A DNA stretch of 64,000 nt from an uncultured Acidobacteriota bacterium (GTDB lineage: Bacteria; Acidobacteriota; Vicinamibacteria; Fen-336): the NCBI GenBank assembly GCA_902826455.1, contig CADEEV010000018.1, positions 1 through 64,000 on the forward strand. The letters run 5' to 3'. Shown here in pieces: positions 55,389-62,175 of this stretch. Both the position numbers and the translations under genes were made by a program. Under the pieces are notes generated by a model that was not told where the DNA came from, did no database searches, and was given only the letters and a program-made list of their open reading frames with translations. Position 1 is the stretch's first letter. The number at the start of each line of letters is the position of its first letter.

Positions 55389-56236
55389 TGCGCCCGCACC
55401 TTGACGGCGTAGTAGGTGATCGGCCCAGGCACGCCCTTGAACCAGTGCGGCACGCCGTTCGGGATCACGACCACGTCTCCCGGCTGGAGCTCGCGGGTCT
55501 CGCCGCCCTTGATCGAAGCGCCGCGGATCTCCTCGGGGCCGGTCTCCCTCCCCTCGACGATCGTGCCGCCCGTGACGAGCGTCGCCTTCCCGGTGAGCAC
55601 GTGGAGGATGTCCGTGTCCTTCGTGTGGATTTCGACCTGGCCCGGGCCGTCGCGACGGCTCGCGTGGATCTTGTACGCGCCGACCTCGAGGAGTGGCGCG
55701 CCCTTTGCGAAGCCGGAGGCCACCTGCTCGGCGGGAAGGAACGTGACGGTTCCGGGCGCAGGCGCGGCCGCCACGGCGTTGGCGCCGGCGATCGCGAGCT
55801 CCTCGTCCTGGGCTGCGCTCGAGGCGCCGCTGACGCCGACTGCGCCCACCACCTGACCGTCCACCACGATGGGGATGCCGCCCTGCAGGGGCGTGAAGTC
55901 GACCGTCGTCATGGCCGTGCGGCCCTTGTTGATGATGTCCTCGAAGACCTTCGTCGGCTTCTTGAACAGCACGGCCGTGCGGGCCTTGCCGATCGAGATG
56001 GCCGCCCCCGCCGGGAAGGTGCCGTCGATGCGCTCCACGGCCATCAGGTTGCCGCCCTCGTCCACGACCGCGACCACGCCGGTAGCGTTGTTCTTCCTCG
56101 CCTCGGCCACGGCCGCGCCGATCGCGAGGCGCGCGCCTTCGAGGGTCAGCGACTTCCTCGTTGCGACCTGGGCCTGGGCCGCGGCGGGACACAGAGCCAG
56201 CACGAGCGCCAGGACGACCGACCTGCGAATCCTCAT
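55385..56236 (-). CDS. Exported GlcG/HbpS-like (DUF336) domain fused to a cupin
   Basis: 283 residues with signal peptide (VVLALVLALCPAAAQA). Residues ~30-150 are GlcG/HbpS-like: ARKNNATGVVAVVDEGGNLMA, FPAGAAISIGKARTAVLFKKP, GGIPIVVDGQVVGAVGVSG. Residues ~165-280 are a cupin: YKIHASRRDG, HTKDTDILHVLTG (metal His/Glu positions) and LQPGDVVVIPNGVPHWFKG. HbpS-type domains bind haem or cofactors outside the cytoplasm; cupins bind metals. Function in the cell unknown. It heads the operon with SMP-30 and NDH-2 and has the GGAAT-N16-CCGAT motif upstream. Confidence 0.9.
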   Translation of the reverse strand: MRIRRSVVLALVLALCPAAAQAQVATRKSLTLEGARLAIGAAVAEARKNNATGVVAVVDEGGNLMAVERIDGTFPAGAAISIGKARTAVLFKKPTKVFEDIINKGRTAMTTVDFTPLQGGIPIVVDGQVVGAVGVSGASSAAQDEELAIAGANAVAAAPAPGTVTFLPAEQVASGFAKGAPLLEVGAYKIHASRRDGPGQVEIHTKDTDILHVLTGKATLVTGGTIVEGRETGPEEIRGASIKGGETRELQPGDVVVIPNGVPHWFKGVPGPITYYAVKVRAQ

Positions 56237-56265
56237 GTCCTTCCTCCTCTTTCCTCGCGAGCCTG

Positions 56266-56291
56266 ATCGGACGGCGGCCCGGCCCTATTCC
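56266..56291 (-). promoter_or_regulatory. Near copy of the GGAAT-N16-GCGAT motif (site E)
   Basis: On the minus strand GGAAT (56291-56287), 16 bases, then CCGAT (56270-56266). It lies 29 bases upstream of the GlcG-cupin ATG, nine of ten motif bases matching. The -35-like half lies in the loop of a strong hairpin. Confidence 0.6.
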
Positions 56292-56313
56292 TCCGGGAAC
56301 AGGCCGGGCCGCC
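56273..56313. repeat. Strong intergenic inverted repeat (12-bp stem)
   Basis: GGCGGCCCGGCC (56273-56284) pairs perfectly with GGCCGGGCCGCC (56302-56313) around a 17-base loop, itself containing TTCC/GGAA. No T-tract follows on either strand, so it is not an ordinary rho-independent terminator. Could stall transcription from yhs or stabilise an mRNA end. Confidence 0.75.
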
Positions 56314-56334
56314 CGCGAGAAGGGAGAAGAGGAC

Positions 56335-56769
56335 CTACTTGCGCTCGACGTTCGGCCAGTGCGACTCGGCCGTGCCGATGATCGTCGGCAGCTCCTTCTC
56401 CCAGAGCTGCTGCACCTTCTTGTCGTGGTTCACGTACAGCCTGCCGTCGACGATCTTCCAGGCGAAGGGATCGGCGTCGACCGCGTAGCCCCGGGACACG
56501 CCGAAGGCGCAGAAGCCACCGAACCGGGGAGCGTACTTCGCGGGATCGGCCACGAAGGCGTCGCGGTGCGCGGCGCTCGCGAAGCGCCAGCGCGCGCCGT
56601 TCCACTCCGTCTCGAAGGACGACTGGCCTTCCACGGGCTTTCCGTCGGTGAAGTAGGCCACCGCGTCGTAGCCGGACAGCGCGAGGCCCTGCTTCGTGAA
56701 CACGGGCTCGGCCGCGTGCGCGGCGAGACCCAGAACGCTGAATACGAGTGCGGCCACCAGACGTCGCAT
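56335..56769 (-). CDS. Exported YHS-domain protein
   Basis: 144 residues: signal peptide (LVAALVFSVLGLAAHA), then a YHS domain with the core LALSGYDAVAYFTDGKPVEG, FASAAHRDAFVADPAKYAPRF split, and GGFCAFGVSRGYAVDADPFAWKI. A single Cys in GGFCAFG. YHS domains often bind metals such as copper. GGAGG five bases before the ATG. The gene is divergent from the hydrolase and within the GGAAT-motif locus. Confidence 0.93.
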   Translation of the reverse strand: MRRLVAALVFSVLGLAAHAAEPVFTKQGLALSGYDAVAYFTDGKPVEGQSSFETEWNGARWRFASAAHRDAFVADPAKYAPRFGGFCAFGVSRGYAVDADPFAWKIVDGRLYVNHDKKVQQLWEKELPTIIGTAESHWPNVERK

Positions 56770-56811
56770 GACAACCTCCATGGGTACGGTGAACGCCGCG
56801 GTGCCCGAAGT

Positions 56812-56826
56812 ATTCCGCGCCGGAAT
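56812..56826. promoter_or_regulatory. 15-bp palindrome ATTCCG-CGC-CGGAAT between divergent genes
   Basis: The palindrome provides a GGAAT on each strand. The plus copy is site A; the minus copy is followed 15 bases later by GCGTT, 22 bases before the YHS ATG. Back-to-back -35 elements of two divergent promoters would explain it. A dimeric-regulator operator is the alternative. Confidence 0.55.
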
Positions 56827-56847
56827 GGGGCGCACGGCGGCGGCGAT
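56822..56847 (+). promoter_or_regulatory. GGAAT-N16-GCGAT motif (site A)
   Basis: GGAAT 56822-56826 and GCGAT 56843-56847, separated by 16 bases. The hydrolase ATG is nine bases further on, so the transcript would be nearly leaderless. Exact match to sites B, C and D. Most likely an ECF sigma promoter (-35 GGAAT is typical of ECF factors). Confidence 0.7.
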
Positions 56848-56856
56848 GAATCCGCC

Positions 56857-57819
56857 ATGATGACCACGGCTCTTCTCGGGCTCGCCCTCGCGGCGGGCTC
56901 TCCCGACGCGACGCGCTACGCCACGGTGCGCGTCGACGGCGTCGACGTCTTCTATCGGGAGGCGGGCGATCCGGCGGCGCCGACCGTGCTGCTGCTCCAC
57001 GGCTTTCCCGCCTCGTCCTTCATGTTCCGCGAGCTGATCCCGCAGCTCGCCGGCCGCTATCACGTCGTGGCTCCGGACTACCCCGGCTTCGGCCTGAGCG
57101 CCTTTCCCGATCGCGGGGCATTCCCGTATACGTTCGAGAACCTGGCGCGGCATCTCGACGCGTTCACCCGCGTGCTCGGGCTCCGGCGCTACGCGCTCTA
57201 CATCCAGGACTACGGCGCGCCGATCGGTCTGCGCCTGGCCCTCGCGCATCCGGAGCGGGTCACGGCCCTCGTGGTCCAGAACGGGAACGCCTACGCCGAG
57301 GGCTTGAGCGATGCGTGGGGACCCCTGCGGGAGCTCTGGCGCGACCCGAGCGACGCGCATCGTGAAAGCGTGCGGGGCTGGCTCACCGCCGAGGGCCTGC
57401 GCCAGCAGTACCTGGCCGGTGTCCCTGAAGGCCTCCAGGCCCGCTTCAGCCCCGACACCTGGACCCTCGACTGGCTGCGCCTCAGCCGTCCCGGCAACGT
57501 CGACATGCAGATCGACCTCTTCTACGACTACCGCACGAACGTCGCGCTGTACCCGCAGTTCCAGGCGTTCCTCCGCGATCGGCGCCCCCCCACCCTGATC
57601 GTGTGGGGCCGCTACGATCCGTTCTTCACCCTCGCGGGGGCCGAGGCCTATCGCCGCGACGTCCCGGGCGCCGAGCTGCACGTTCTCGACACGGGCCACT
57701 TCGCCCTCGAGAGCCATGCCGCGCCGATCGGCGCCCTCATGCTCGCTTTCCTCGAGCGCAGCGGAATGGCCGCCGGCGCGGCAGCGATCCACGAGGCGAA
57801 CCGGGAGGATCGAGAATGA
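56857..57819 (+). CDS. Alpha/beta hydrolase (haloalkane dehalogenase/epoxide hydrolase-like)
   Basis: 320 residues. The oxyanion motif is LLLHGFPASSF; the nucleophile is Asp118 in YIQDYGAPIG, as in dehalogenases and epoxide hydrolases. The acid is in VWGRYDPFF and the His in LDTGHFALESH. A cap domain lies between. A short N-terminal hydrophobic segment (TALLGLALAAGSPD) may be a signal. The second Met (56860) is an alternative start. The stop overlaps the bufferin-like start (ATGA), so the two are translationally coupled. Substrate unknown. Confidence 0.88.
   Translation: MMTTALLGLALAAGSPDATRYATVRVDGVDVFYREAGDPAAPTVLLLHGFPASSFMFRELIPQLAGRYHVVAPDYPGFGLSAFPDRGAFPYTFENLARHLDAFTRVLGLRRYALYIQDYGAPIGLRLALAHPERVTALVVQNGNAYAEGLSDAWGPLRELWRDPSDAHRESVRGWLTAEGLRQQYLAGVPEGLQARFSPDTWTLDWLRLSRPGNVDMQIDLFYDYRTNVALYPQFQAFLRDRRPPTLIVWGRYDPFFTLAGAEAYRRDVPGAELHVLDTGHFALESHAAPIGALMLAFLERSGMAAGAAAIHEANREDRE
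57763..57788 (+). promoter_or_regulatory. GGAAT-N16-GCGAT motif (site D)
   Basis: GGAAT 57763-57767 and GCGAT 57784-57788, 16 bases apart, in the 3' end of the hydrolase gene. The bufferin-like ATG lies 27 bases downstream with GGGAGG between. An internal promoter for the bufferin-like gene fits. Confidence 0.65.
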
Positions 57820-58181
57820 AGAAGGACAAGCTGCTCGTGGCCGCGATCGCCGGCATCGCCCTGGGGGCCAGCGCGCCCGGCGCGGCGCGGGCCGACGAGG
57901 CGAAGGCCGACGTGAAGTGCTACGGCGTGAACGGCTGCGGCGTGCACGCCAAGTGCTCGGTGGCCGCGGACGATCTCGAGGCGATCAAGGCCCTGGTCGG
58001 GCCGAAGGAGTGGAAGGCGAAGTACGGGAAGTCCGAAGCCCACAGCTGCGGCGCCCACGCCAAGTGCGGCGCGTCGTCCAGCATCCTCAACTGGGTGCCG
58101 ACGAGCGCCGAGCAGTGCAAGACGGACGGGGGCTTCGTGATCGCGACCGAGAACGGAAAGAAGGTCGCGAAGAAGGCGTAA
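57816..58181 (+). CDS. BufA2-like periplasmic bufferin-type metallophore candidate
   Basis: 121 residues with signal peptide (AAIAGIALGASAPGAARA). Six cysteines in the mature part: KCYGVNGCG, HAKCSV, HSCGAHAKCGA, and SAEQCKTDGG. The pattern C-x-G-x-N-x-C...S-C...K-C...LNWVPTSAEQC resembles the bufferin A2 family of ribosomally made, Cys-modified copper-binding proteins. BufB/BufC maturation genes are not in the window. Terminator immediately after. Confidence rests on pattern, not alignment. Confidence 0.7.
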   Translation: MKKDKLLVAAIAGIALGASAPGAARADEAKADVKCYGVNGCGVHAKCSVAADDLEAIKALVGPKEWKAKYGKSEAHSCGAHAKCGASSSILNWVPTSAEQCKTDGGFVIATENGKKVAKKA

Positions 58182-58203
58182 CGGGCGGGTCGCTGCCGTG
58201 GCT

Positions 58204-58237
58204 CGGGCGTCCGGGGCTCCGGACGCCCGTTTTTCTT
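58204..58237 (+). terminator. Rho-independent terminator after the bufferin-like gene
   Basis: A perfect 11-bp stem (CGGGCGTCCGG at 58204-58214 with CCGGACGCCCG at 58219-58229), a GGCT loop and TTTTTCTT. Confidence 0.93.
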
Positions 58238-58245
58238 CCGCGTCG

Positions 58246-58271
58246 GGAATGCGACGCTTGCCACGGGCGAT
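58246..58271 (+). promoter_or_regulatory. GGAAT-N16-GCGAT motif (site B)
   Basis: GGAAT 58246-58250 and GCGAT 58267-58271, 16 bases apart, just after the terminator. The sigma factor GTG lies 11 bases downstream with no Shine-Dalgarno sequence. Probably the autoregulated promoter of the sigma/anti-sigma operon. Confidence 0.72.
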
Positions 58272-58282
58272 GCAGCCTCCGG

Positions 58283-58837
58283 GTGGAGGACACGCTGCTG
58301 GTCGACGCGCTCCGGCGAGGTGAGGCTCCGGCCTTCGAGACGCTCGTCCGGAATCATGGGCCCCGCTTGCTGGAGATGACGCGCCGCCTCCTGCGCCATG
58401 ACGACGACGCGGCCCGGGCCGCCGTCCAGGACGCGTTCGTCCTCGCGTTCGACGCGATCGAAGGGTTCGACGGCGTGGAGCTCGCGGCATGGCTGCACGA
58501 CCTCGCGCGGAGCGCCGCGCTCCTTCGCCTGCCCCGGCCGCTCGCCGAGGAGCCGATCGACGCGCTGCTGCCGGCGTTCCTGGACGACGGCCACCACGTC
58601 CGGCATCCCCACGCGTGGTCGGCGCCCGCGGAGGCCGGCGCGCCGGTGCGCGACGCCGTGGACCGCCTGCCGGACGCCTTCCGTATCGTGCTCTTGCTCC
58701 ACGACGGCGAAGGACTGGGAGTGAGCGCGGTGGCGCGAGCGCTCGGCCTCACCGACAATCTCGTGAAGCTTCGCCTGCACCGGGCCCGCCAGGCCCTGCG
58801 CGGGCTGCTGGAAGCGCACTTCGGGCGGGAGAACTGA
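58283..58837 (+). CDS. ECF-type RNA polymerase sigma factor (first of two)
   Basis: 184 residues. Sigma-2 region (~15-75): AFETLVRNHGPRLLEMTRRLL then AAVQDAFVLAFDAIEGFDG and LAAWLHDLARS. Sigma-4 region (~125-180): VDRLPDAFRIVLLLHDGEGLG, VSAVARALGLTDNLVKLRLHRARQAL. Both are more diverged than in the second sigma. The GTG start fits the site B promoter 11 bases upstream. The stop overlaps the anti-sigma ATG (TGATG). Confidence 0.88.
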   Translation: MEDTLLVDALRRGEAPAFETLVRNHGPRLLEMTRRLLRHDDDAARAAVQDAFVLAFDAIEGFDGVELAAWLHDLARSAALLRLPRPLAEEPIDALLPAFLDDGHHVRHPHAWSAPAEAGAPVRDAVDRLPDAFRIVLLLHDGEGLGVSAVARALGLTDNLVKLRLHRARQALRGLLEAHFGREN

Positions 58838-59085
58838 TGGGCTTCGACGTGACGTGCCGCGACTTCGTCCGGTTCCTCGACGACTACCTGGCGGGAGCCC
58901 TGGCCACCGAGCAGGTGGCCGCCTTCAACGACCACCTCGCGGCCTGCCCCTCGTGCGTCTCCTACATGAAGACGTATCGCGAGACGATCCGCCTCGGGAA
59001 GCTGGCGCTCGCCCCCACGAGCGAGCCGGTCCCGGACGACATCCCCGAGGATCTGGTCCGGGCGATCCTCCAGTCCCGCAAGTAA
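58837..59085 (+). CDS. Soluble zinc-finger anti-sigma factor (zf-HC2), copy 1
   Basis: 82 residues. Zinc finger HxxxCxxC: FNDHLAACPSCVSY, with a further upstream Cys in VTCRDF. There is no membrane segment, so it is a cytoplasmic ASD-type anti-sigma, likely redox- or metal-sensitive. It follows its presumed sigma (TGATG overlap). Copy 2 is 40 bases away. Confidence 0.88.
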   Translation: MGFDVTCRDFVRFLDDYLAGALATEQVAAFNDHLAACPSCVSYMKTYRETIRLGKLALAPTSEPVPDDIPEDLVRAILQSRK

Positions 59086-59125
59086 CCTCCGGCGTTCCTC
59101 GGCATCTGAAGCTCCGAGGACGAAG

Positions 59126-59380
59126 GTGAAGCCATCCCTGACGTGTCGCGAGTTCGTCGAGTTCCTGGACCGCTATCTCTGCCGGGAGCTGCCGGCCGAG
59201 ACCTCGGCCCGCTTCGACGCGCACCTGGCCTGCTGCCCCACGTGCTCGGCCTACGCGAGCACGTACCGCGAGACGGTCGCCCTCGCCCGCCGCGCCTTCG
59301 AGGCCGACGACGCGCCGGTCTCGGGCGTGCCCGAGGAGCTGGTGCTCGCGATCCTGGCCGCGTCCCGCCCCACGACGTAA
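59126..59380 (+). CDS. Soluble zinc-finger anti-sigma factor (zf-HC2), copy 2
   Basis: 84 residues, clearly duplicated from copy 1: LTCREFVEFLDRYLCRELPAE vs VTCRDFVRFLDDYL. The finger is FDAHLACCPTCSAY, with an extra Cys. GTG start, weak ribosome site. It precedes the second sigma, to which it may be dedicated. Confidence 0.88.
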   Translation: MKPSLTCREFVEFLDRYLCRELPAETSARFDAHLACCPTCSAYASTYRETVALARRAFEADDAPVSGVPEELVLAILAASRPTT

Positions 59381-59435
59381 CCCCGGCCCACCCGCGGCAT
59401 CCAAGGGTGCGACGCCAAACAGGAAGGGATGCCAC

Positions 59436-59996
59436 ATGCTGGAAGCCACGCTGACGACCCCGGTCCTCGAGACGCTCACGACGCAGCCCAGCCGTAGCCT
59501 GACCCTGGAGGAGCGCTTCGAGACCGAGGCCATGCCGCACATGCGCCAGCTGTACGGCACCGCCTACCGGCTCACGCGCAACGCCGCCGACGCCGAGGAC
59601 CTGGTCCAGGAGACGTTCCTGCGCGCCTATCGCGCCTTCGCCGGCTACACCCCCGACACCAACGTGCGCGCCTGGCTCTACACGATCCTCTACCGCGTGC
59701 GCGCCGACCACTACCGGCGCGTGGGCCGCTCGCCGCAGACGGTCGAGCTGCTCGACGAGGGCCCGGCCGTCGCGCCTCCCCAGGACGCGATGGCCCAGGG
59801 CCAGGAGGAGATCGCGCGCGCCCTGGCCGCGTTGCCCGAGGCGTTCCGGGCTGCCGTCGTCCTCCGCGACATGCAGGACTTCAGCTACGACGAGATCGCG
59901 GGGATCCTCGCGGTCCCCATCGGCACGGTGATGTCGCGCATCCATCGCGGCCGCGCCCTGCTGCGCACGGCGCTCGCCGGGGTGGTTCGCTCGTGA
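59436..59996 (+). CDS. ECF-type RNA polymerase sigma factor (second of two)
   Basis: 186 residues. Sigma-2: RQLYGTAYRLTRNAADAEDL, VQETFLRAYRAFAGY, NVRAWLYTILYRV. Sigma-4: LAALPEAFRAAVVLRDMQDF, YDEIAGILAVPIGTVMSRIHRGRALLR split. A canonical ECF group member. AGGAAGGG precedes the ATG. The stop overlaps the cupin-like GTG as GTGA. Confidence 0.95.
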   Translation: MLEATLTTPVLETLTTQPSRSLTLEERFETEAMPHMRQLYGTAYRLTRNAADAEDLVQETFLRAYRAFAGYTPDTNVRAWLYTILYRVRADHYRRVGRSPQTVELLDEGPAVAPPQDAMAQGQEEIARALAALPEAFRAAVVLRDMQDFSYDEIAGILAVPIGTVMSRIHRGRALLRTALAGVVRS

Positions 59997-60277
59997 CCCA
60001 GCGGTACGTCGGCGGCCGCAACCTGCTCACGAGGCACGAGGCCGCTGGCTACGGCGGCCTGTTGGTCGTCAAGCCGGGTCCTCTCTGGAGCGTATCGGTC
60101 ATCGTGCCGGAGGAGGGCCAGACGATCGAGGCCCGGGGCGGCGAGACCGTCTACGCCTACGAGACGGTCGACGGTGGGCGGGCCGAGGGCTTCGAGCTCG
60201 GCCCCGGCGACCAGGCCACGCTGATCCGCGCCGGCCTCCCCCACTCCTTCGTCGAGTGGCGGGTCGAGAGGGCCTGA
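59993..60277 (+). CDS. Small cupin-like protein coupled to an ECF sigma gene
   Basis: 94 residues, soluble, all-beta in pattern (GGLLVVKPGPLWSVSVIVPE; YAYETVDGGRAEGFELGPGD; LIRAGLPHSFVEWRV). The end looks like the second cupin motif (GLPHSF). Metal ligands are few. GTGA overlap with the sigma factor suggests tight coupling. Some anti-sigma factors (ChrR) carry a cupin, which makes a regulatory role possible. Not proven. Confidence 0.7.
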   Translation: MTQRYVGGRNLLTRHEAAGYGGLLVVKPGPLWSVSVIVPEEGQTIEARGGETVYAYETVDGGRAEGFELGPGDQATLIRAGLPHSFVEWRVERA

Positions 60278-60282
60278 GGGCC

Positions 60283-60308
60283 GGAATATCCGCCGTGCCG
60301 CCCGCGAT
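60283..60308 (+). promoter_or_regulatory. GGAAT-N16-GCGAT motif (site C)
   Basis: GGAAT 60283-60287 and GCGAT 60304-60308, 16 bases apart, six bases after the cupin-like stop. It lies 22 bases before the ATG of a 56-codon gene. It may drive the operon to the DnaJ-like gene. Confidence 0.68.
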
Positions 60309-60330
60309 CTGACTGTCGAGGCGGTGCGCT

Positions 60331-60501
60331 ATGGCCGGTGCTCTCCAGGACGTGACGACGCGGACGAACGATGGGATCGAGGCGCGGGAGCTCGACGTGC
60401 GGGCGCTGCTGAAGGCGCTCCCCGAGCCCGAGATGCCGGAAGGCCTGGAAGACCGACTGCGCGCGTTCCTGCAAGGACGTCGGGGGTTCGTCGGTCACTG
60501 A
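60331..60501 (+). CDS. Small protein of 56 residues, unknown
   Basis: MAGALQDVTTR... with the helix-rich core LDVRALLKALPEPEMPEGL and EDRLRAFLQGRRG. Third positions are overwhelmingly G or C, as in real genes here, and GAGGCGG precedes the ATG by about eight bases. Site C lies upstream. No family recognised. Could be a small regulator or anti-sigma-like helix. Confidence 0.6.
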   Translation: MAGALQDVTTRTNDGIEARELDVRALLKALPEPEMPEGLEDRLRAFLQGRRGFVGH

Positions 60502-60553
60502 TCGCTCGCCTGACCGCGTGGGGCTCCTCGCGTTAAGCTCCGCGCGAGACCCG

Positions 60554-61258
60554 ATGCCCTTCCTCACCGCGCACTGGCGGCATCTCGCGATGCTGAACTA
60601 CGAGGTGGCGCCCGCCCTGGTCGCGCCTCTCGTGCCCGCGGGCACCGAGCTCGACTACTGGCAGGGCCATACCTACCTCTCCGTCGTGGGGTTCCTGTTC
60701 CTCGACACACGGGTCCTGGGGCTGCCGATCCCCTTCCATCGCAACTTCGAGGAGGTGAACCTCCGCTTCTACGTCCGGCACGAGGCCGCCGACGGCTGGC
60801 GGCGGGGTGTCGTCTTCATCAAGGAGCTGGTGCCGCGCGCCGCGATCGCGCTCGTGGCGAACGCCCTCTACAACGAGAAATACTCGGCCGTGCCGATGCG
60901 CCACGAGATCACGACCCACGGCGCGGCCTATCACTGGAGCCTCGGCGGCAGGGAGCACTCCGTCCGCATCCAGGCGGGTGCCCCATCGGCGCCGCTGCGG
61001 CCCGAAAGCCAGGAGGAGTTCATCGCCGAGCACTACTGGGGCTACACGGCGCAGCGTGACGGTGGCACGGTCGAGTACCACGTCCGGCATCCGCAGTGGA
61101 CCGTGGCCCCGGCCGCTTCAGCGGTTCTCGACTGCGACGTCCGGCAGGTCTACGGCGACGCCTACGCCGAGGCCCTGAGCGGTGCGCCGTCGTCGGCCTT
61201 CCTCGCCGATGGCTCCGCCATCACGGTCTCTCGCGGCGTCCGGCTGGAACCTCGATGA
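60554..61258 (+). CDS. DUF2071 (YqjF-like) protein
   Basis: 234 residues. MPFLTAHWRHLAMLNYEV, VPAGTELDYWQGHTYLSVVGF and NFEEVNLRFYVRHEA are typical of DUF2071, a fold related to acetoacetate decarboxylase; C-terminal parts LVANALYNEKYSAVPMRH and FIAEHYWGYT also fit. Function unknown. ATG 60554 preferred to the earlier GTG. Ends with ATGA overlap into the propeller gene. Confidence 0.88.
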   Translation: MPFLTAHWRHLAMLNYEVAPALVAPLVPAGTELDYWQGHTYLSVVGFLFLDTRVLGLPIPFHRNFEEVNLRFYVRHEAADGWRRGVVFIKELVPRAAIALVANALYNEKYSAVPMRHEITTHGAAYHWSLGGREHSVRIQAGAPSAPLRPESQEEFIAEHYWGYTAQRDGGTVEYHVRHPQWTVAPAASAVLDCDVRQVYGDAYAEALSGAPSSAFLADGSAITVSRGVRLEPR

Positions 61259-62175
61259 GTCGCGTCCTTGCCCTCAGCCTGCTGGCAATGGGAGCATCCG
61301 CGATGCCCTCCGAACCGACCGCGATAGCGAAGGTCGCGCTCGCGACCCTGACCGTGCCCGGTTACCCCGACTTCCTCGTGGCGGACCGCGACGACGTGTG
61401 GCTGACCAACGACGGTCGCGTCGAGAAGTGGCGTCTCGGCAGCACGTCGCCGGTCGCCTCAGTAGCCGTGGCCGAGCCGTGCGGCGCCATGGCCGTCGAC
61501 TTCGGAGCGCTCTGGGTCGCGAACTGCAAGGACGCGTCGCTCGTCCGCATCGACCTGCAGACGAACGCCATCGCGGCCGTCCTGAACACCGGCCTGGCCG
61601 AGCCCAAGGGCGAGCTGAGCATCGCGGCCGGCGCCGGCTCGATCTGGCTGCTGACCGATGCCGCCGGCGTCCTCTCGCGGATCGACCCCGCGACGAACAA
61701 GGTCGTCGCGACCATCGCGGTGAAGCCGAGCTCCTTCGCCGCGGCCTTCGAGTTCGGCGCCGTGTGGATCACGAACACTGAGAACGCCTCGGTGCAGCGC
61801 ATCGACCCGGCCACGAACGCGGTCGTCGCGACGATCCCCGTGGGTCCGCGGCCGTTGTTCCTGGCTGCCGGCGAAGGCGGCGTGTGGAGCCTCAACCAGG
61901 GCGACGGCACCGTCTCGCGTCTCGATCCGGCGACGAACGCCGTGGCCGCGACGATCGACGCCGGCGTGCCGGGCACGGGCGGCGACATCGCCACTGGCGC
62001 CGGCCGCGTCTGGGTGCGCGCCAAGGCGGTCCTGCTCTCCGCCATCGACCCCGCCACGAACCAGGTCGTCGAGCGCTTCGGTCCGCCGGCCGACAGCGGC
62101 GCCGTGCGAGTCGCCGGGCCCAACGTCTGGGTCACGGACCACGACACGAACACTGTCTGGGTCTTGAAGCCGTGA
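61255..62175 (+). CDS. Exported YVTN-type beta-propeller protein
   Basis: 306 residues with a signal peptide (VLALSLLAMGASAMP). Repeated units of ~42 residues such as IDPATNKVVATIAVKPSSFA, IDPATNAVVATIPVGPRP, LDPATNAVAATIDAG, and FGAVWITN/GGVWSLN/GRVWVR. These form a seven-blade-like propeller. No catalytic residues. It may bind a ligand or act as scaffold. Overlaps the DUF2071 and protease genes as ATGA and GTGA. Confidence 0.88.
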   Translation: MSRVLALSLLAMGASAMPSEPTAIAKVALATLTVPGYPDFLVADRDDVWLTNDGRVEKWRLGSTSPVASVAVAEPCGAMAVDFGALWVANCKDASLVRIDLQTNAIAAVLNTGLAEPKGELSIAAGAGSIWLLTDAAGVLSRIDPATNKVVATIAVKPSSFAAAFEFGAVWITNTENASVQRIDPATNAVVATIPVGPRPLFLAAGEGGVWSLNQGDGTVSRLDPATNAVAATIDAGVPGTGGDIATGAGRVWVRAKAVLLSAIDPATNQVVERFGPPADSGAVRVAGPNVWVTDHDTNTVWVLKP

